A stretch of DNA of 63,553 nucleotides from an uncultured Colwellia sp. (GTDB lineage Bacteria; Pseudomonadota; Gammaproteobacteria; Enterobacterales; Alteromonadaceae), in the NCBI GenBank assembly GCA_913020705.1, contig CAJWBY010000005.1, positions 1-63,553 on the forward strand, in the 5' to 3' direction. The translations under genes and the position numbers were made by a program. This document shows positions 1 to 10,105 of the stretch, one piece after another (the first letter of the stretch is position 1; each line of letters opens with the position of its first letter). Below the pieces are notes generated by a model. That model saw only the letters and a list, made by a program, of their open reading frames with translations. It was not told the DNA's origin and searched no databases.

Positions 1-26
1 AATTCAATTAATTAATGTATTGTTTG

Positions 27-1031
27 TTAAACAGGTTTGTCTAAACCGAAATGTTGGTAAGCACGTTCGGTAGCAATACGCCCACGAGGAGTTCGCTGTA
101 GGAAGCCTTGCTGAATGAGGTAAGGTTCTATAACATCTTCAATAGTTTCTCGCTCTTCGCCAATTGCTGCCGCCACATTATCAAGCCCTACAGGCCCACC
201 CATAAATTTATCTATAATGGCTTGAAGTAATTTTCGATCCATTAAGTCAAAACCTTGGTCATCAACTTCCAGCATATTTAATGCTTTGGCTGCTGTTTCC
301 TGACTGACAACTCCTTGAGTTTTTACATCCGCATAGTCGCGAACTCGCCTTAGCAAACGATTAGCTATTCTTGGTGTACCGCGTGAACGTTTCGCCACTT
401 CAAATGCGCCTTCGGCATCAATAGTTAGGTTTAGAAAATATGCGGAACGTTTAACTATTTCTGTTAAATCTTTGGTGTTATAAAATTCAAGGCGTTGAAC
501 AATACCAAAACGGTCTCTAAGTGGTGAGGTTAATGCACCTGCGCGAGTCGTTGCGCCAATCAATGTAAATGCAGGCAAATCTAATTTTATTGAACGGGCA
601 GCAGGTCCTTCACCAATCATAATATCAAGTTGGTAATCTTCCATTGCAGGGTAAAGTATTTCTTCAACAACAGGACTTAACCGATGAATTTCATCAATAA
701 AAAGTACATCGTTTTCTTCTAAATTTGTTAATAAAGCCGCTAAGTCTCCTGCTTTTTCAAGAACAGGGCCTGAAGTTGTACGAATGTTTACACCCATTTC
801 ATTGGCGACAATATTCGCTAATGTCGTTTTACCAAGACCAGGAGGACCAAAAATTAATAAATGATCTAAAGGTTCGTCTCTTTTTTTCGCTGCTGCAATA
901 AAAATTTCCATTTGAATTTTTACATGATCTTGACCAGTATAATCGGCTAATAGTTTAGGTCGAATAGCACGGTCAATGGTTTCTTCTTCTGGCTGTGCTG
1001 CAGGTTCAATCAGGCGATCAGCTTCTATCAT
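27..1031 (-). CDS. ruvB: Holliday junction branch migration ATPase RuvB
   Basis: AAA+ motor that, with RuvA, drives branch migration of Holliday junctions during recombinational repair in the cytoplasm. The 334-residue protein has the family's usual length. A Walker A motif (GPPGLGKTT) lies near residues 64-72, a DEIH Walker B near 115, a sensor motif (GATTRAG) near 160, and the C-terminal winged helix ends in the expected PRGR segment. It lies 35 bp downstream of ruvA and is transcribed with it. The ATG follows an A/G-rich stretch that could act as ribosome binding site. The stop codon is 26 bp from the window edge, so the downstream neighbour is not visible. Confidence 0.98.
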   Translation of the reverse strand: MIEADRLIEPAAQPEEETIDRAIRPKLLADYTGQDHVKIQMEIFIAAAKKRDEPLDHLLIFGPPGLGKTTLANIVANEMGVNIRTTSGPVLEKAGDLAALLTNLEENDVLFIDEIHRLSPVVEEILYPAMEDYQLDIMIGEGPAARSIKLDLPAFTLIGATTRAGALTSPLRDRFGIVQRLEFYNTKDLTEIVKRSAYFLNLTIDAEGAFEVAKRSRGTPRIANRLLRRVRDYADVKTQGVVSQETAAKALNMLEVDDQGFDLMDRKLLQAIIDKFMGGPVGLDNVAAAIGEERETIEDVIEPYLIQQGFLQRTPRGRIATERAYQHFGLDKPV

Positions 1032-1066
1032 TATTTTCTCTTTTTTCTTTTCTTATTTAAGTAATA

Positions 1067-1687
1067 TTAAAGCATTGCTTTTAGTGCGTCACGAATAAGA
1101 TCTTCACTCGTTGATTCAGCTTTGAATACAACTCTTATTGCTTTTTCTGCTTGTTGCTGACTGTAACCTAAAGACACTAGGGCGTTAGTTGCATCACCCT
1201 TTGCATTGGTAACAAAAGTATTTTCATGATGAAGTTCAATGGGTAAAGTATCTGTTGCAGTTGATGCTGAAGTGGTTACTTGCCAATCTTTTAAACGGTC
1301 ACGCATTTCAATTAAGAGGCGCTCAGCTGTTTTTTTACCTACACCAGGAATTTTTACTATGCTAGTTAAATCATCGTGTGAGACACAGCTAACAAATTGG
1401 TCTGCCGACATACTTGAAAGTATAGCCAAACCAAGTTTTGGTCCAACACCATTCACTTTAATGACAAGTCGAAATAACCTACGTTCAATTTTATTAGCAA
1501 AACCATAGAGTAATTGTGCATCTTCTCTAACAACAAAGTGCGTATAAATAATGGCTTGTTCGTTTAATTCAGGTAAGGCGTAAATACTTGTCATTGGCAT
1601 GGTAACTTCATAGCCAATACCACCACATTCAATTAATACTTCAGGTGCTAATTTTTCTAATAATGTTCCACGCAATCGACCAATCAC
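1067..1687 (-). CDS. ruvA: Holliday junction DNA-binding protein RuvA
   Basis: RuvA tetramers bind the four-way junction and load RuvB rings. The protein has 206 residues, as usual. The N-terminal OB fold opens with MIGRLRG, helix-hairpin-helix motifs sit around residues 70-130 ([13 protein letters not shown] and [12 protein letters not shown]), and a small C-terminal RuvB-contact domain ends the protein. It is the first gene of the ruvAB pair. The 75-bp gap to ruvC holds a LexA-like box, so SOS induction of ruvAB separately from ruvC is likely, as in E. coli (inference). Confidence 0.98.
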   Translation of the reverse strand: MIGRLRGTLLEKLAPEVLIECGGIGYEVTMPMTSIYALPELNEQAIIYTHFVVREDAQLLYGFANKIERRLFRLVIKVNGVGPKLGLAILSSMSADQFVSCVSHDDLTSIVKIPGVGKKTAERLLIEMRDRLKDWQVTTSASTATDTLPIELHHENTFVTNAKGDATNALVSLGYSQQQAEKAIRVVFKAESTSEDLIRDALKAML

Positions 1688-1728
1688 AGCTAAAACCTTC
1701 TATTGTTAAACTTCTCGCAACCATACCA

Positions 1729-1744
1729 CTATATATTTATACAG
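1729..1744 (-). promoter_or_regulatory. Candidate LexA (SOS) box upstream of ruvA
   Basis: The 16-mer reads CTAT-N8-ACAG with an AT-only spacer, against the gammaproteobacterial LexA consensus CTGT-N8-ACAG: one mismatch in eight. It lies about 42 bp upstream of the ruvA ATG in the ruvC-ruvA gap. In E. coli ruvAB, but not ruvC, is LexA-repressed, which fits the position. No binding data; an AT-rich match could arise by chance. Confidence 0.5.
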
Positions 1745-1762
1745 TAAAGTGGCTTATTTGGT

Positions 1763-2299
1763 TTATCTTAAGCGACCTCTTACAACTTTATTAACTTCTC
1801 CCGCCATTTTTTCGAGAGTGTCATGACTATGCGCATGACAAAGTGCAACAGCAAGTGCATCTGCCGCATCAGCTTGAGGCGTACCTGGGAGTTTTAAAAT
1901 CGATTTCACCATATGCTGAACTTGACTTTTATCTGCTGCGCCGGTGCCAACAACGGATTGCTTTATTTGTCTTGCTGAATATTCAGCAACAGGTAAACCT
2001 TTATTGGTTGCTGCAACAATAGCAGCTCCACGAGCCTGACCTAACTTTAAAGCGCCGCCAGGGTTAACGCCCATAAAAACTTGTTCTATAGCGAACAGTT
2101 CTGGTGAAAACTGAAGGATCAACTCAGATATTCCTGCAAAAATAGTTTGTAAACGTAAACTAAAGTCGTCTTCTTCTTTGTTACCCGAATACGCTTTTAT
2201 ACAACCACTACCCAAATAGGTAAGTTTACGCCCTTCTTTTCTAATAACGCCGTATCCGGTAATACGTGAGCCGGGGTCAATACCTAAAATAATGGTCAA
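1763..2299 (-). CDS. ruvC: Crossover junction endodeoxyribonuclease RuvC
   Basis: Resolves Holliday junctions by symmetric cleavage as a homodimer. The 178-residue protein (E. coli 173) starts with ILGIDPGSR carrying the first catalytic Asp near residue 7. The catalytic Glu is in AIEQVFMG near residue 71 and the last acidic cluster in [10 protein letters not shown] near 145. It is first in the ruvC-ruvA-ruvB order. In most gammaproteobacteria yebC sits between aspS and ruvC; here that gap is only 145 bp and holds just the aspS terminator. Confidence 0.98.
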   Translation of the reverse strand: MTIILGIDPGSRITGYGVIRKEGRKLTYLGSGCIKAYSGNKEEDDFSLRLQTIFAGISELILQFSPELFAIEQVFMGVNPGGALKLGQARGAAIVAATNKGLPVAEYSARQIKQSVVGTGAADKSQVQHMVKSILKLPGTPQADAADALAVALCHAHSHDTLEKMAGEVNKVVRGRLR

Positions 2300-2394
2300 A
2301 TGTGGGTCTCTTGTTTAATTATATTTGTCAAAAACATGAATTGAAAAAAATATAGTAATCATGATTATGCTTTAAAGTCATAAATACTCCAATA

Positions 2395-2422
2395 AAAAAG
2401 CAGCTAAGAATAGCTGCTTTTT
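2395..2422 (-). terminator. Rho-independent terminator of aspS
   Basis: A perfect 12-bp stem (arms 2395-2406 and 2411-2422, loop AGAA) follows the aspS stop on the minus strand and runs into a T-rich tract. It separates aspS transcription from ruvCAB. Confidence 0.85.
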
Positions 2423-2444
2423 ACGTAATAAAACTATCTAAGAA

Positions 2445-4244
2445 CTATTCAGCAGAAGCTTCTTCATTCTTTTCAGCTTTTGGAAGACAAGCAATACCTA
2501 ATTCAACTAACTGTGCAGGGTTTGCTTTGCCCGGTGCATTTGTTAATGGACAAGCGGCTGTTGTTGTCTTAGGGAAAGCCATAACTTCACGAATTGATGA
2601 AGCGCCAGTCATTAACATGACTAATCTATCTAAACCAAACGCTAGTCCTGCATGCGGTGGAGCACCATACTGAAGTGCTTCTAATAAGAAGCCAAATTTC
2701 TCTTGAGCTTCTTCATCACTAATACCTAGAATTCTAAATACTGCAGCCTGCATGTTTTGATTATGAATACGAACAGAACCACCGCCTAATTCACAGCCAT
2801 TTAAAACCATGTCATAAGCATTAGAAAGTGCACCTACTGGGTTTGCTTCTAATTCTTGTGCTGTTAAATTTGTCGGAGCAGTAAATGGGTGATGGATTGC
2901 GTGCATATGTCCATCAACTTCTTCAAACATTGGGAAGTCAACAACCCACAATGGTTTCCATTCGCCCTCTAATAAATCTAAGTCTTCACCTAGTTTAAGT
3001 CGCAATGCGCCAAGAGATTCAGTAACCACATTATAATTATCAGCGCCGAAGAAAATAATATCGCCCGTTTTAGCATTCGTGCGCGTAAGTAAAGCTTTAA
3101 CGGCATCTTCATTTAAAAATTTTAATACTGGGGATTGAACACCTTCAATTCCAGTTGCTAACGCGGCATCAGCATCATTAACTTTCAACCATGGCATACC
3201 TTTAGCACCGTAGATACCTACGTACTTAGTAAGTTCATCAATACCTTTACGTGAGAACTTCGAAGCTCCACCAGGTACGCAAATTACTGATACGCGGCCT
3301 TTTTCGTCATTCGCAGGTCCCGAAAATACTTTAAACTCAACATCTTTTACAATATCAGCAATATCTATTAATTCTAATGGATTACGTAAATCTGGCTTGT
3401 CTGAGCCAAATCGAGTCATCGCATCTAAATAGGTCATTCTTGGGAATGACCCTAAATCTACATTCATTAGCTCTTTGAATAAGTTGCTGATCATTTTTTC
3501 AGCAACGTCCATTACTTGATCGCTGCTCATGAACGATGTTTCGATATCTATCTGAGTAAATTCAGGTTGGCGATCGGCACGTAAATCTTCATCACGAAAA
3601 CATTTTACGATTTGATAATAACGTTCCATGCCAGACATCATGAGCAATTGTTTGAATAATTGAGGTGACTGTGGCAAAGCAAAAAATTGGCCTTTGTGCG
3701 TACGACTAGGTACTAAGTAATCACGTGCACCTTCTGGAGTTGCTGCAGTAAGTATTGGTGTTTCAATGTCTAAGAAACCTTGACCTTCTAATGACGCTCG
3801 AACAGCTGATGTTACTTTTGCACGAAAACGCATACGTTCAGTCATTTCGCTGCGACGTAAGTCTAAATAGCGATATTTTAAACGTTGCTCTTCTGAATTC
3901 TTTTGATTTGAATCAAGCGGTAGCGGTGCAGATTTATTCAAAATATTAAGTTCTAAACCTAATATTTCAATCGCGCCTGTTTTCATGTCTTTATTGATTT
4001 GACCTTCAGGACGCGCTCGTACTTTACCTTTAATCTGAACACAAAATTCATTTCGTAATGTATTTGCTTTAGCAATGACTTCAGGTAAATCTGGGTCATA
4101 AACGACTTGAACCATACCTTCACGATCACGCAGATCTAAAAAGATCACAGCACCTAAGTCTCGACGACGGTTAACCCAGCCGCATAAAGTAATTTCTTTG
4201 CCAATGTGAGATTCGTTCACATCTCCACAATAAAGATCGCGCAT
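2445..4244 (-). CDS. aspS: Aspartate--tRNA ligase
   Basis: Charges tRNA-Asp with aspartate in the cytoplasm. The 599-residue protein has the bacterial-type size and order: N-terminal OB anticodon-binding domain (about 1-105), class II catalytic core with motif 2 ([18 protein letters not shown], about 217-234), a GAD insertion (about 290-410), and motif 3 near the C-terminus ([13 protein letters not shown], about 530-542). The ATG lies downstream of an A/G-rich stretch. It is monocistronic here: its terminator follows directly and the upstream neighbour is separated by 175 bp. Confidence 0.98.
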   Translation of the reverse strand: MRDLYCGDVNESHIGKEITLCGWVNRRRDLGAVIFLDLRDREGMVQVVYDPDLPEVIAKANTLRNEFCVQIKGKVRARPEGQINKDMKTGAIEILGLELNILNKSAPLPLDSNQKNSEEQRLKYRYLDLRRSEMTERMRFRAKVTSAVRASLEGQGFLDIETPILTAATPEGARDYLVPSRTHKGQFFALPQSPQLFKQLLMMSGMERYYQIVKCFRDEDLRADRQPEFTQIDIETSFMSSDQVMDVAEKMISNLFKELMNVDLGSFPRMTYLDAMTRFGSDKPDLRNPLELIDIADIVKDVEFKVFSGPANDEKGRVSVICVPGGASKFSRKGIDELTKYVGIYGAKGMPWLKVNDADAALATGIEGVQSPVLKFLNEDAVKALLTRTNAKTGDIIFFGADNYNVVTESLGALRLKLGEDLDLLEGEWKPLWVVDFPMFEEVDGHMHAIHHPFTAPTNLTAQELEANPVGALSNAYDMVLNGCELGGGSVRIHNQNMQAAVFRILGISDEEAQEKFGFLLEALQYGAPPHAGLAFGLDRLVMLMTGASSIREVMAFPKTTTAACPLTNAPGKANPAQLVELGIACLPKAEKNEEASAE

Positions 4245-4419
4245 GTATATTGTCCTGATAAGACTAACGAGCCAATGCTGATTTTAGCATGGCAATTTGT
4301 TAGGATAGAAAATTGCCGACATTATAAAGGAATATGCTGACAAAAAAAGGTTTAAGGGGGATAGTGACAATAAAATATTATAAAAAACTATTTACTCGTC
4401 ACAAATCAACTTTATTTCA

Positions 4420-7266
4420 TTAAAGAAGATCGTTAGTGTCAGAATTAAATACATAATGATTTTTACCATTTGCTTTCACTCTATACATTAACGTATCTGC
4501 AATTTTAAGAAGATCATTATCAGTTACTCCATCATCTGGATACATTGCAATACCTATGCTACAGCCTATATATACGCGTTCAGCAGAAAGTTGAAAAGGT
4601 TGTTGCATGAGTTTTAATACTTTATCAGCAATATAAGCCGCTTCACTTTTGTTATGTAACCCTGTTAATAATAAAACAAATTCATCACCACCAAAACGTA
4701 CAACAGTATCAGACTGTCTAACACAACTTTTCAATTTTTCAGCCACTTGCACTAACAGTTCATCACCAACATCATGCCCGTGGGTATCATTAATTGTTTT
4801 AAATCCATCAAGATCGATAAACAATACGGCTATTTGCAGCTGTTGGCGTTGATGGAAACTGATTGCTGTATTAATTCTGTCTTTAAGTAGGACTCTATTC
4901 GCTAAGCCTGTTAATTCATCATGAGTAGCCATGTGCTTCATTTTTTCTTCAAGAAGCTTCCTCGTTTTTATCTCAGTATATAATCGGCGATTCCACATTA
5001 TTATGGCAATAATAACAATAAGAATAATCACACCTATTTGCGCAGAAATACGCATAACAACATCTTTATCAAATCCGGTTTCAATGTTTATATCAAACCA
5101 ACGGTCATAGATTTGTTGTTTTTCACTTTCCGAAATTGTTAGTAGGGTTTTGTTTATAATAGTTTGCAATTCACTCCAATCAGGCCTGATAGCAAAATGG
5201 CTGTTATCACTTTTAAGCGCTTCTATGATTGATATATCTAAAACAGTCAAACTTTCTCGTTTCATCAATTCAGAAGCTGTAGCAATATTCGAAATAAAGC
5301 CGTCAACTTGACCTTGCTGCACAGCCATTATGCCCATATTGTGATGTTCAACTATATGGAGTGAAATTTCGGGGTGATTTTTTCTAATACTTGAAGTCAA
5401 ATAATAGCCTTTAATGACCGCTAATTTTTTTCCATAAAAGCTGGTTAGATCTAGTTGTGTCCCTAACTGACGCTGATGAATAATTACCCAAGGCATCGTC
5501 CAATAAGCTTGAGTGAAGAGCACCTCTTTCTTACGTTCTTCAGTAACAGATATGCTCGCCAACATATCAATTTCCTGATCGAGTACTCCCTGATATAGTT
5601 CGCTCCAACTATCAAAAAACTTATATTCAAACGATAAACCTGAACGATTTGATATCAATTTAAGTACCGCTGGATTTATGCCTTCCACTTCGCCTTGAGC
5701 ATTGACAAACTCCATTGGCATCCAACGTTTAACTAATCCGACGTTAATTTTTTCATGTCTATCTAACCATGTTTGTTCAGATGATGACAAAGTCACTTTT
5801 TCTGCTGAGCGGATAAAATATCCATCGCTTTTATTAATTAACCAATTTCTCTCTAGAGTAATAAGCTGCTCAATAGGGATATTGTCAAAGCCTTCTTTAA
5901 TGATCTCAATAAGTCTATCGTTGCCTTTATGTACTAAAGAATAAACGGGTGCGGGAAAATTAATATTTTTTAATTGATAAAATGAAGATTGTAAGTTGCT
6001 TTGTATTAAACGTGCATTAAGGTATTCCTGAGCGCTTATCATCGCATCAATTTCTCCAAGCTCTGCACTATGAAGTAATTCATTAGCCGTTTGATACACC
6101 TGAACTTTTAAGTTAGGGAAAGTATCTGCTAACATTTTTTCATAAGTTGTACCGGCTAAAACGCCTACTTTTTTATCCTTTAGATCTTTCATTGAAAATA
6201 CATTATCAATTCTGCTAGAGACAAATACTCCCGCATCAACACCATAAATTTGAGTCGCGACTTCTAATTGTTTATCAAAACTGTCTGCAGAATATCCAAT
6301 ATGAATATCTACATCACCTTCTTTTAGCATGGCGAGTTTTTGTGTTGATGGCTGTGCAATAAACTCAATTTCTATGCCACTTTCTTTCGCCCACAACCGC
6401 CACAAATCTATGAATAGTCCTTGGGGTTGTCCTGTTGGAGAAATCGCCATATAAGGCGGTGCATCAGTTAAAAAACTCAGTAATAATGTTTCACTATTTT
6501 TATCACGTCCTAACCATTTTTTTTCAATCGTTGATTTTTCTTCCTCTGTGATTTTATTAAAACCTTGAACAATAAACTGTTTCAATGCTTTGTTTTCTAT
6601 GGACGTTGCAGCAACATACTCTCCTTGATGAAAGCCAATTCTTTTGTAAGGAGGATAATGCTTATATAATTCCATGTATCCAGGGAAAAATTTAGATGGC
6701 TTTTCGAGTCCTGTATAAATAACAATTTCATTATTTAGTGCTGCTTGATACAAGTCATGACGGTTAGGATATAAACGTAACTTAAGATTTGGATAATTTA
6801 AGGCAACAATAGCCGCGTGACTCGATCCTCTAACAGAGCCAATAATATAGGGTGACAATTGGCTAATCTCAGTTAAATTAGCAAAATCTCGGTGAATATA
6901 AAAATGAAAATCATGTGAGAAGAATGATGGTGTAAAAGCAAATCTTTTGCTTCGTTCAACTGTTTTTGTCATGCCTCCATGTATATCAACTTCTCCTGAT
7001 TCAACTAATGATAAGGTAGATAGCCAATCAGACGTTTTAAATTCAATTTCAATACCTTGCCTTTCTGCCCAAAGCCGCCATAGGTCTGGCATCAAACCAT
7101 CAGCTTTTCCGTCATCATTGAGATACATGTAAGGATAAGTAGTTTTATTGATAGCTATGGTTATTGGCTGATTAGTTGGTTGAAAAGGTTCGTCATTTGC
7201 TTGAACGGGTATAACGAAAAAAATCGCCAATATAGCTAAACAACGAAAAAAGTAATCGTGTGACAA
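4420..7266 (-). CDS. Three-SBP periplasmic sensor diguanylate cyclase (GGDEF)
   Basis: Membrane-bound diguanylate cyclase with a large periplasmic sensor. I prefer the TTG at 7266: AAGGA lies about 7 nt upstream and translation then opens directly on a signal peptide (FFRCLAILAIFFVIPVQA). A longer reading begins with TTG at 7308. Three successive SBP_bac_3-type modules follow (about residues 35-255, 260-490 and 500-735), then one membrane helix (about 745-765), a short linker and a GGDEF domain (about 790-945). The active-site motif is intact (GGDEF) and is preceded by the inhibitory-site motif RQSD, so it should make c-di-GMP and be product-inhibited. Its ligands, probably amino acids or similar small molecules, cannot be read from sequence. 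Monocistronic, divergent from cmoA. Confidence 0.9.
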   Translation of the reverse strand: MSHDYFFRCLAILAIFFVIPVQANDEPFQPTNQPITIAINKTTYPYMYLNDDGKADGLMPDLWRLWAERQGIEIEFKTSDWLSTLSLVESGEVDIHGGMTKTVERSKRFAFTPSFFSHDFHFYIHRDFANLTEISQLSPYIIGSVRGSSHAAIVALNYPNLKLRLYPNRHDLYQAALNNEIVIYTGLEKPSKFFPGYMELYKHYPPYKRIGFHQGEYVAATSIENKALKQFIVQGFNKITEEEKSTIEKKWLGRDKNSETLLLSFLTDAPPYMAISPTGQPQGLFIDLWRLWAKESGIEIEFIAQPSTQKLAMLKEGDVDIHIGYSADSFDKQLEVATQIYGVDAGVFVSSRIDNVFSMKDLKDKKVGVLAGTTYEKMLADTFPNLKVQVYQTANELLHSAELGEIDAMISAQEYLNARLIQSNLQSSFYQLKNINFPAPVYSLVHKGNDRLIEIIKEGFDNIPIEQLITLERNWLINKSDGYFIRSAEKVTLSSSEQTWLDRHEKINVGLVKRWMPMEFVNAQGEVEGINPAVLKLISNRSGLSFEYKFFDSWSELYQGVLDQEIDMLASISVTEERKKEVLFTQAYWTMPWVIIHQRQLGTQLDLTSFYGKKLAVIKGYYLTSSIRKNHPEISLHIVEHHNMGIMAVQQGQVDGFISNIATASELMKRESLTVLDISIIEALKSDNSHFAIRPDWSELQTIINKTLLTISESEKQQIYDRWFDINIETGFDKDVVMRISAQIGVIILIVIIAIIMWNRRLYTEIKTRKLLEEKMKHMATHDELTGLANRVLLKDRINTAISFHQRQQLQIAVLFIDLDGFKTINDTHGHDVGDELLVQVAEKLKSCVRQSDTVVRFGGDEFVLLLTGLHNKSEAAYIADKVLKLMQQPFQLSAERVYIGCSIGIAMYPDDGVTDNDLLKIADTLMYRVKANGKNHYVFNSDTNDLL

Positions 7267-7450
7267 CAGCAATTCCTTAGTGGTATAAATATATTGACGA
7301 AATAACAATAATTATAGACCTTATTCGCATAAAGTTTCAGGTAAACTTTAGCCTTTAACCACTAAAGTTTACCAATTAGTACCCCATCACAATCAATTTA
7401 AGCTAAAATATGCGAAAATCGATATTTAATAAAGACACAAGTTCAACGTA

Positions 7451-8185
7451 ATGAAACCATCAGAACCCGATTTAATTTTTTCCACAAAACAAAATCAGAT
7501 TAAAGATTTTACTTTTGACGCTCAAGTTGTCGAAGTTTTTCCTGATATGATTTCCCGCTCTGTGCCTGGCTACAATACGATTATCGATACGGTAGGACGT
7601 TTGAGTCAACACTTTGTTACTGATAATACTAATGTGTATGATTTAGGTTGTTCGCTTGGCGCAGCTACATTGGCCATGCGTAAAGCAATAAAAGCAAAAA
7701 ATTGCAAAATAATAGGTATAGATAACTCATCAGCAATGGTTGAACGTTGTAAAATGCACGTTAAAGCATTCAAAGGTGAAACGCCGGTAGAAATAATTGA
7801 AGGTAATATATTAGACATTGAGATTGAGAACGCTTCAATGGTTGTGCTTAACTTTACTCTACAGTTTATTGATCCTGAAACACGCTCTTTATTAATCAAA
7901 AAAATTGCTGATGGTTTAAACCCTGGTGGCTTATTACTACTGTCAGAAAAGATATCAGCTGATGACGATGTTTGTAATGATCTCCTGGTGGACTTACATC
8001 TCGATTTTAAACGAGCCAACGGTTACAGCGAACTTGAAATAGCTCAAAAACGAACTGCAATTGAAAAGGTAATGCTTATTGACAGCTTACCCGAACATAT
8101 TGAGCGTTTAGAAAATGCTGGTTTCAATCATCAAACGCCATGGTTTCAGTGTTTTAATTTTTTCTCTCTCATCGCTATTAAGTAA
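7451..8185 (+). CDS. cmoA: Carboxy-S-adenosyl-L-methionine synthase CmoA
   Basis: Makes carboxy-SAM from SAM and prephenate for cmo5U34 modification of tRNA. The 244-residue length matches the family. The class I methyltransferase fold shows the SAM-binding segment [15 protein letters not shown] near residues 62-76 and an acidic strand end (IGIDNS) near 92. It is followed after 7 bp by cmoB, the enzyme that uses its product, so the two form an operon. The ATG at 7451 has only a weak Shine-Dalgarno sequence. Confidence 0.97.
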   Translation: MKPSEPDLIFSTKQNQIKDFTFDAQVVEVFPDMISRSVPGYNTIIDTVGRLSQHFVTDNTNVYDLGCSLGAATLAMRKAIKAKNCKIIGIDNSSAMVERCKMHVKAFKGETPVEIIEGNILDIEIENASMVVLNFTLQFIDPETRSLLIKKIADGLNPGGLLLLSEKISADDDVCNDLLVDLHLDFKRANGYSELEIAQKRTAIEKVMLIDSLPEHIERLENAGFNHQTPWFQCFNFFSLIAIK

Positions 8186-8192
8186 TTCATAC

Positions 8193-9155
8193 ATGTCATT
8201 CAATAAATTTTATCAAGAAATCGCCCAGAACCGTTTGAGTCATTGGCTAAACACTTTGCCCGCACAACTTACCGAGTGGAAAAAAGAACATTTACACGGT
8301 GAATTTGCTCAATGGCAAAAAACGTTAGCCGCTTTGCCCAAAACAACGCCATCAATCATTAATATCAGTGATGGTGTTACTGTCGGTGTAAAAGAAGATA
8401 TAAATGAAGGCGAATTTAAACGCTTAGAAAATTTATTGAAAAAATTCAAACCTTGGCGAAAAGGTCCATATCATATTCACGGTTTGCATATAGATACAGA
8501 ATGGCGCTCAGACTTTAAATGGGATCGACTTCAAGAGCATATCAGTCCGTTAAAAAACAAATATGTTTTAGATATTGGTTGTGGCAGCGGTTATCATTTG
8601 TGGCGTATGCGTGGTGAAGGGGCTAAATTTGTTGTGGGCATAGATCCTACACAACTATTTTTCACCCAGTTTAATGCCATAAAGCACTTTGTGAACGATC
8701 CTAAAGTTAATTTATTGCCTTTAGGTGTTGAGCAACTTCCTGAATTGAAAGCTTTCGATACGGTTTTTGCGATGGGTGTTTTATATCACCGTCGTTCTCC
8801 TATAGATTTTATTTATCAATTAAAATCACAATTGGTGAAAGGTGGGGAGTTAGTTTTAGAAACGTTGGTCGTTGATGGCAATGAAAATACGGTTTTAGTG
8901 CCTGGCGAGCGTTACGCTAAAATGCGTAACGTTTGGTTTTTACCAAGTTGTGAAGCAATGTGTGCTTGGCTTTCTCGCTGTGGGTTCAAGAATATACGTG
9001 TGGTTAATACTGATATTACTGCACTTGATGAACAACGTAAAACAGATTGGATAGATACTGAATCACTTGCTGATTTTCTTGATCCCAACGATAACAGTAA
9101 AACGATAGAAGGCTATCCAGCACCTAAACGCGCAATTTTCATTGCTAATAGTTAA
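8193..9155 (+). CDS. cmoB: tRNA U34 carboxymethyltransferase CmoB
   Basis: Transfers the carboxymethyl group of carboxy-SAM to 5-hydroxyuridine at tRNA position 34, giving cmo5U. I chose the ATG at 8193 ([12 protein letters not shown]): it gives 320 residues, the family length, and starts just after cmoA, whereas the open frame runs back into cmoA to 8115. A Rossmann motif [15 protein letters not shown] lies near residues 125-139 and [12 protein letters not shown] near 190. It converges on the next gene with a 20-bp gap. Confidence 0.97.
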   Translation: MSFNKFYQEIAQNRLSHWLNTLPAQLTEWKKEHLHGEFAQWQKTLAALPKTTPSIINISDGVTVGVKEDINEGEFKRLENLLKKFKPWRKGPYHIHGLHIDTEWRSDFKWDRLQEHISPLKNKYVLDIGCGSGYHLWRMRGEGAKFVVGIDPTQLFFTQFNAIKHFVNDPKVNLLPLGVEQLPELKAFDTVFAMGVLYHRRSPIDFIYQLKSQLVKGGELVLETLVVDGNENTVLVPGERYAKMRNVWFLPSCEAMCAWLSRCGFKNIRVVNTDITALDEQRKTDWIDTESLADFLDPNDNSKTIEGYPAPKRAIFIANS

Positions 9156-9175
9156 CTAAGGCTTTGCCAAGTAAA

Positions 9176-9922
9176 TTACTTAAGGTATTTATCCATAATT
9201 AATTGATAAGTACCTTCTTGTTTAATCAATTTAATCCCTTCGTCACATAACACTTTGTTTTCTTCTGTTTTAAAGGCCGCAGCATAAGGCCGTTCATTAA
9301 AAATGTAATGAACGCTGAACGGTTGAGAATAACGTCCTTTGCTATGCGTTCTAATAAAGTATTTAAAAATATTAATATCAAGAATAATAACTTCTGTTCG
9401 GCGTGAAAATAACATCTCAATTTGCTGTACTTGATCTGCTATTTCTCTATAGTCCATTGAATACATAATTGACTTAAGGTATTCATCGCCTAAATATTTT
9501 TTAGCATTTTGAAAGGCTAAAATACTTTTCCCTGATAACGACTTTATATCATCAATCTCGAATTTATTTTCACGCAAACTTACTGCGACATTTTGATAGA
9601 TAATATAGGGCGCTGAAACAAAAGCTTTAGGGTGTTGATAATCGGGAAGTACCGTAATGATACCATCGGCATTTAAGCGATGAAAACTGGTTCTTGAGCG
9701 ACCAAAGGGAACATGAATAAATGTCACCTCTTTATTATTTTTACCAAAAGCGGAATGAAAAATTTCTAGCTCAATGCCACTGTTATTATCTTCAATAATA
9801 AAAGGAGGTTTCGATAAACCTGCAATAATTTCAAGTTTAACAGTGTTATCAATCTGAACGTTATTTTCAGCAAAACTTATAGGATTGAAAAATAACAGAC
9901 TAAGTATCAATAATATTTTCAT
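9176..9922 (-). CDS. Periplasmic solute-binding (SBP_bac_3-like) protein
   Basis: Secreted protein of about 248 residues resembling the extracellular solute-binding family 3 proteins that are common as orphans in Alteromonadales. A signal peptide (MKILLILSLLFFNPISFA) is followed by a PPF segment near residue 40 and a two-lobed binding-protein pattern. The start is uncertain: ATG at 9922 begins cleanly at the signal peptide, while a TTG at 9937 has an upstream AAAGGA about 10 nt away. No ABC permease or ATPase is adjacent, so a transport role is doubtful; a sensory role is equally possible. Ligand unknown. Confidence 0.75.
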   Translation of the reverse strand: MKILLILSLLFFNPISFAENNVQIDNTVKLEIIAGLSKPPFIIEDNNSGIELEIFHSAFGKNNKEVTFIHVPFGRSRTSFHRLNADGIITVLPDYQHPKAFVSAPYIIYQNVAVSLRENKFEIDDIKSLSGKSILAFQNAKKYLGDEYLKSIMYSMDYREIADQVQQIEMLFSRRTEVIILDINIFKYFIRTHSKGRYSQPFSVHYIFNERPYAAAFKTEENKVLCDEGIKLIKQEGTYQLIMDKYLK

Positions 9923-10105
9923 TGAATAAATTAACAATTCTCATAAATCCTTTAAAGAGAAACACTTGCATTCATAAATAAAAACTAGGTAAGGTGTAGG
10001 CACAACAACTGATAAATTTTATCTCATACCCATAATAATTAAAGCACAATATCATGATATGTAAAATCAGTTAAGATAATTCAATTATAAAGGAATGTAT
10101 TTTAT

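Noticed and set aside
7606..8019. 137-residue frame antisense to cmoA
   Set aside because: Shadow of cmoA; composition and codon use follow the complementary gene.
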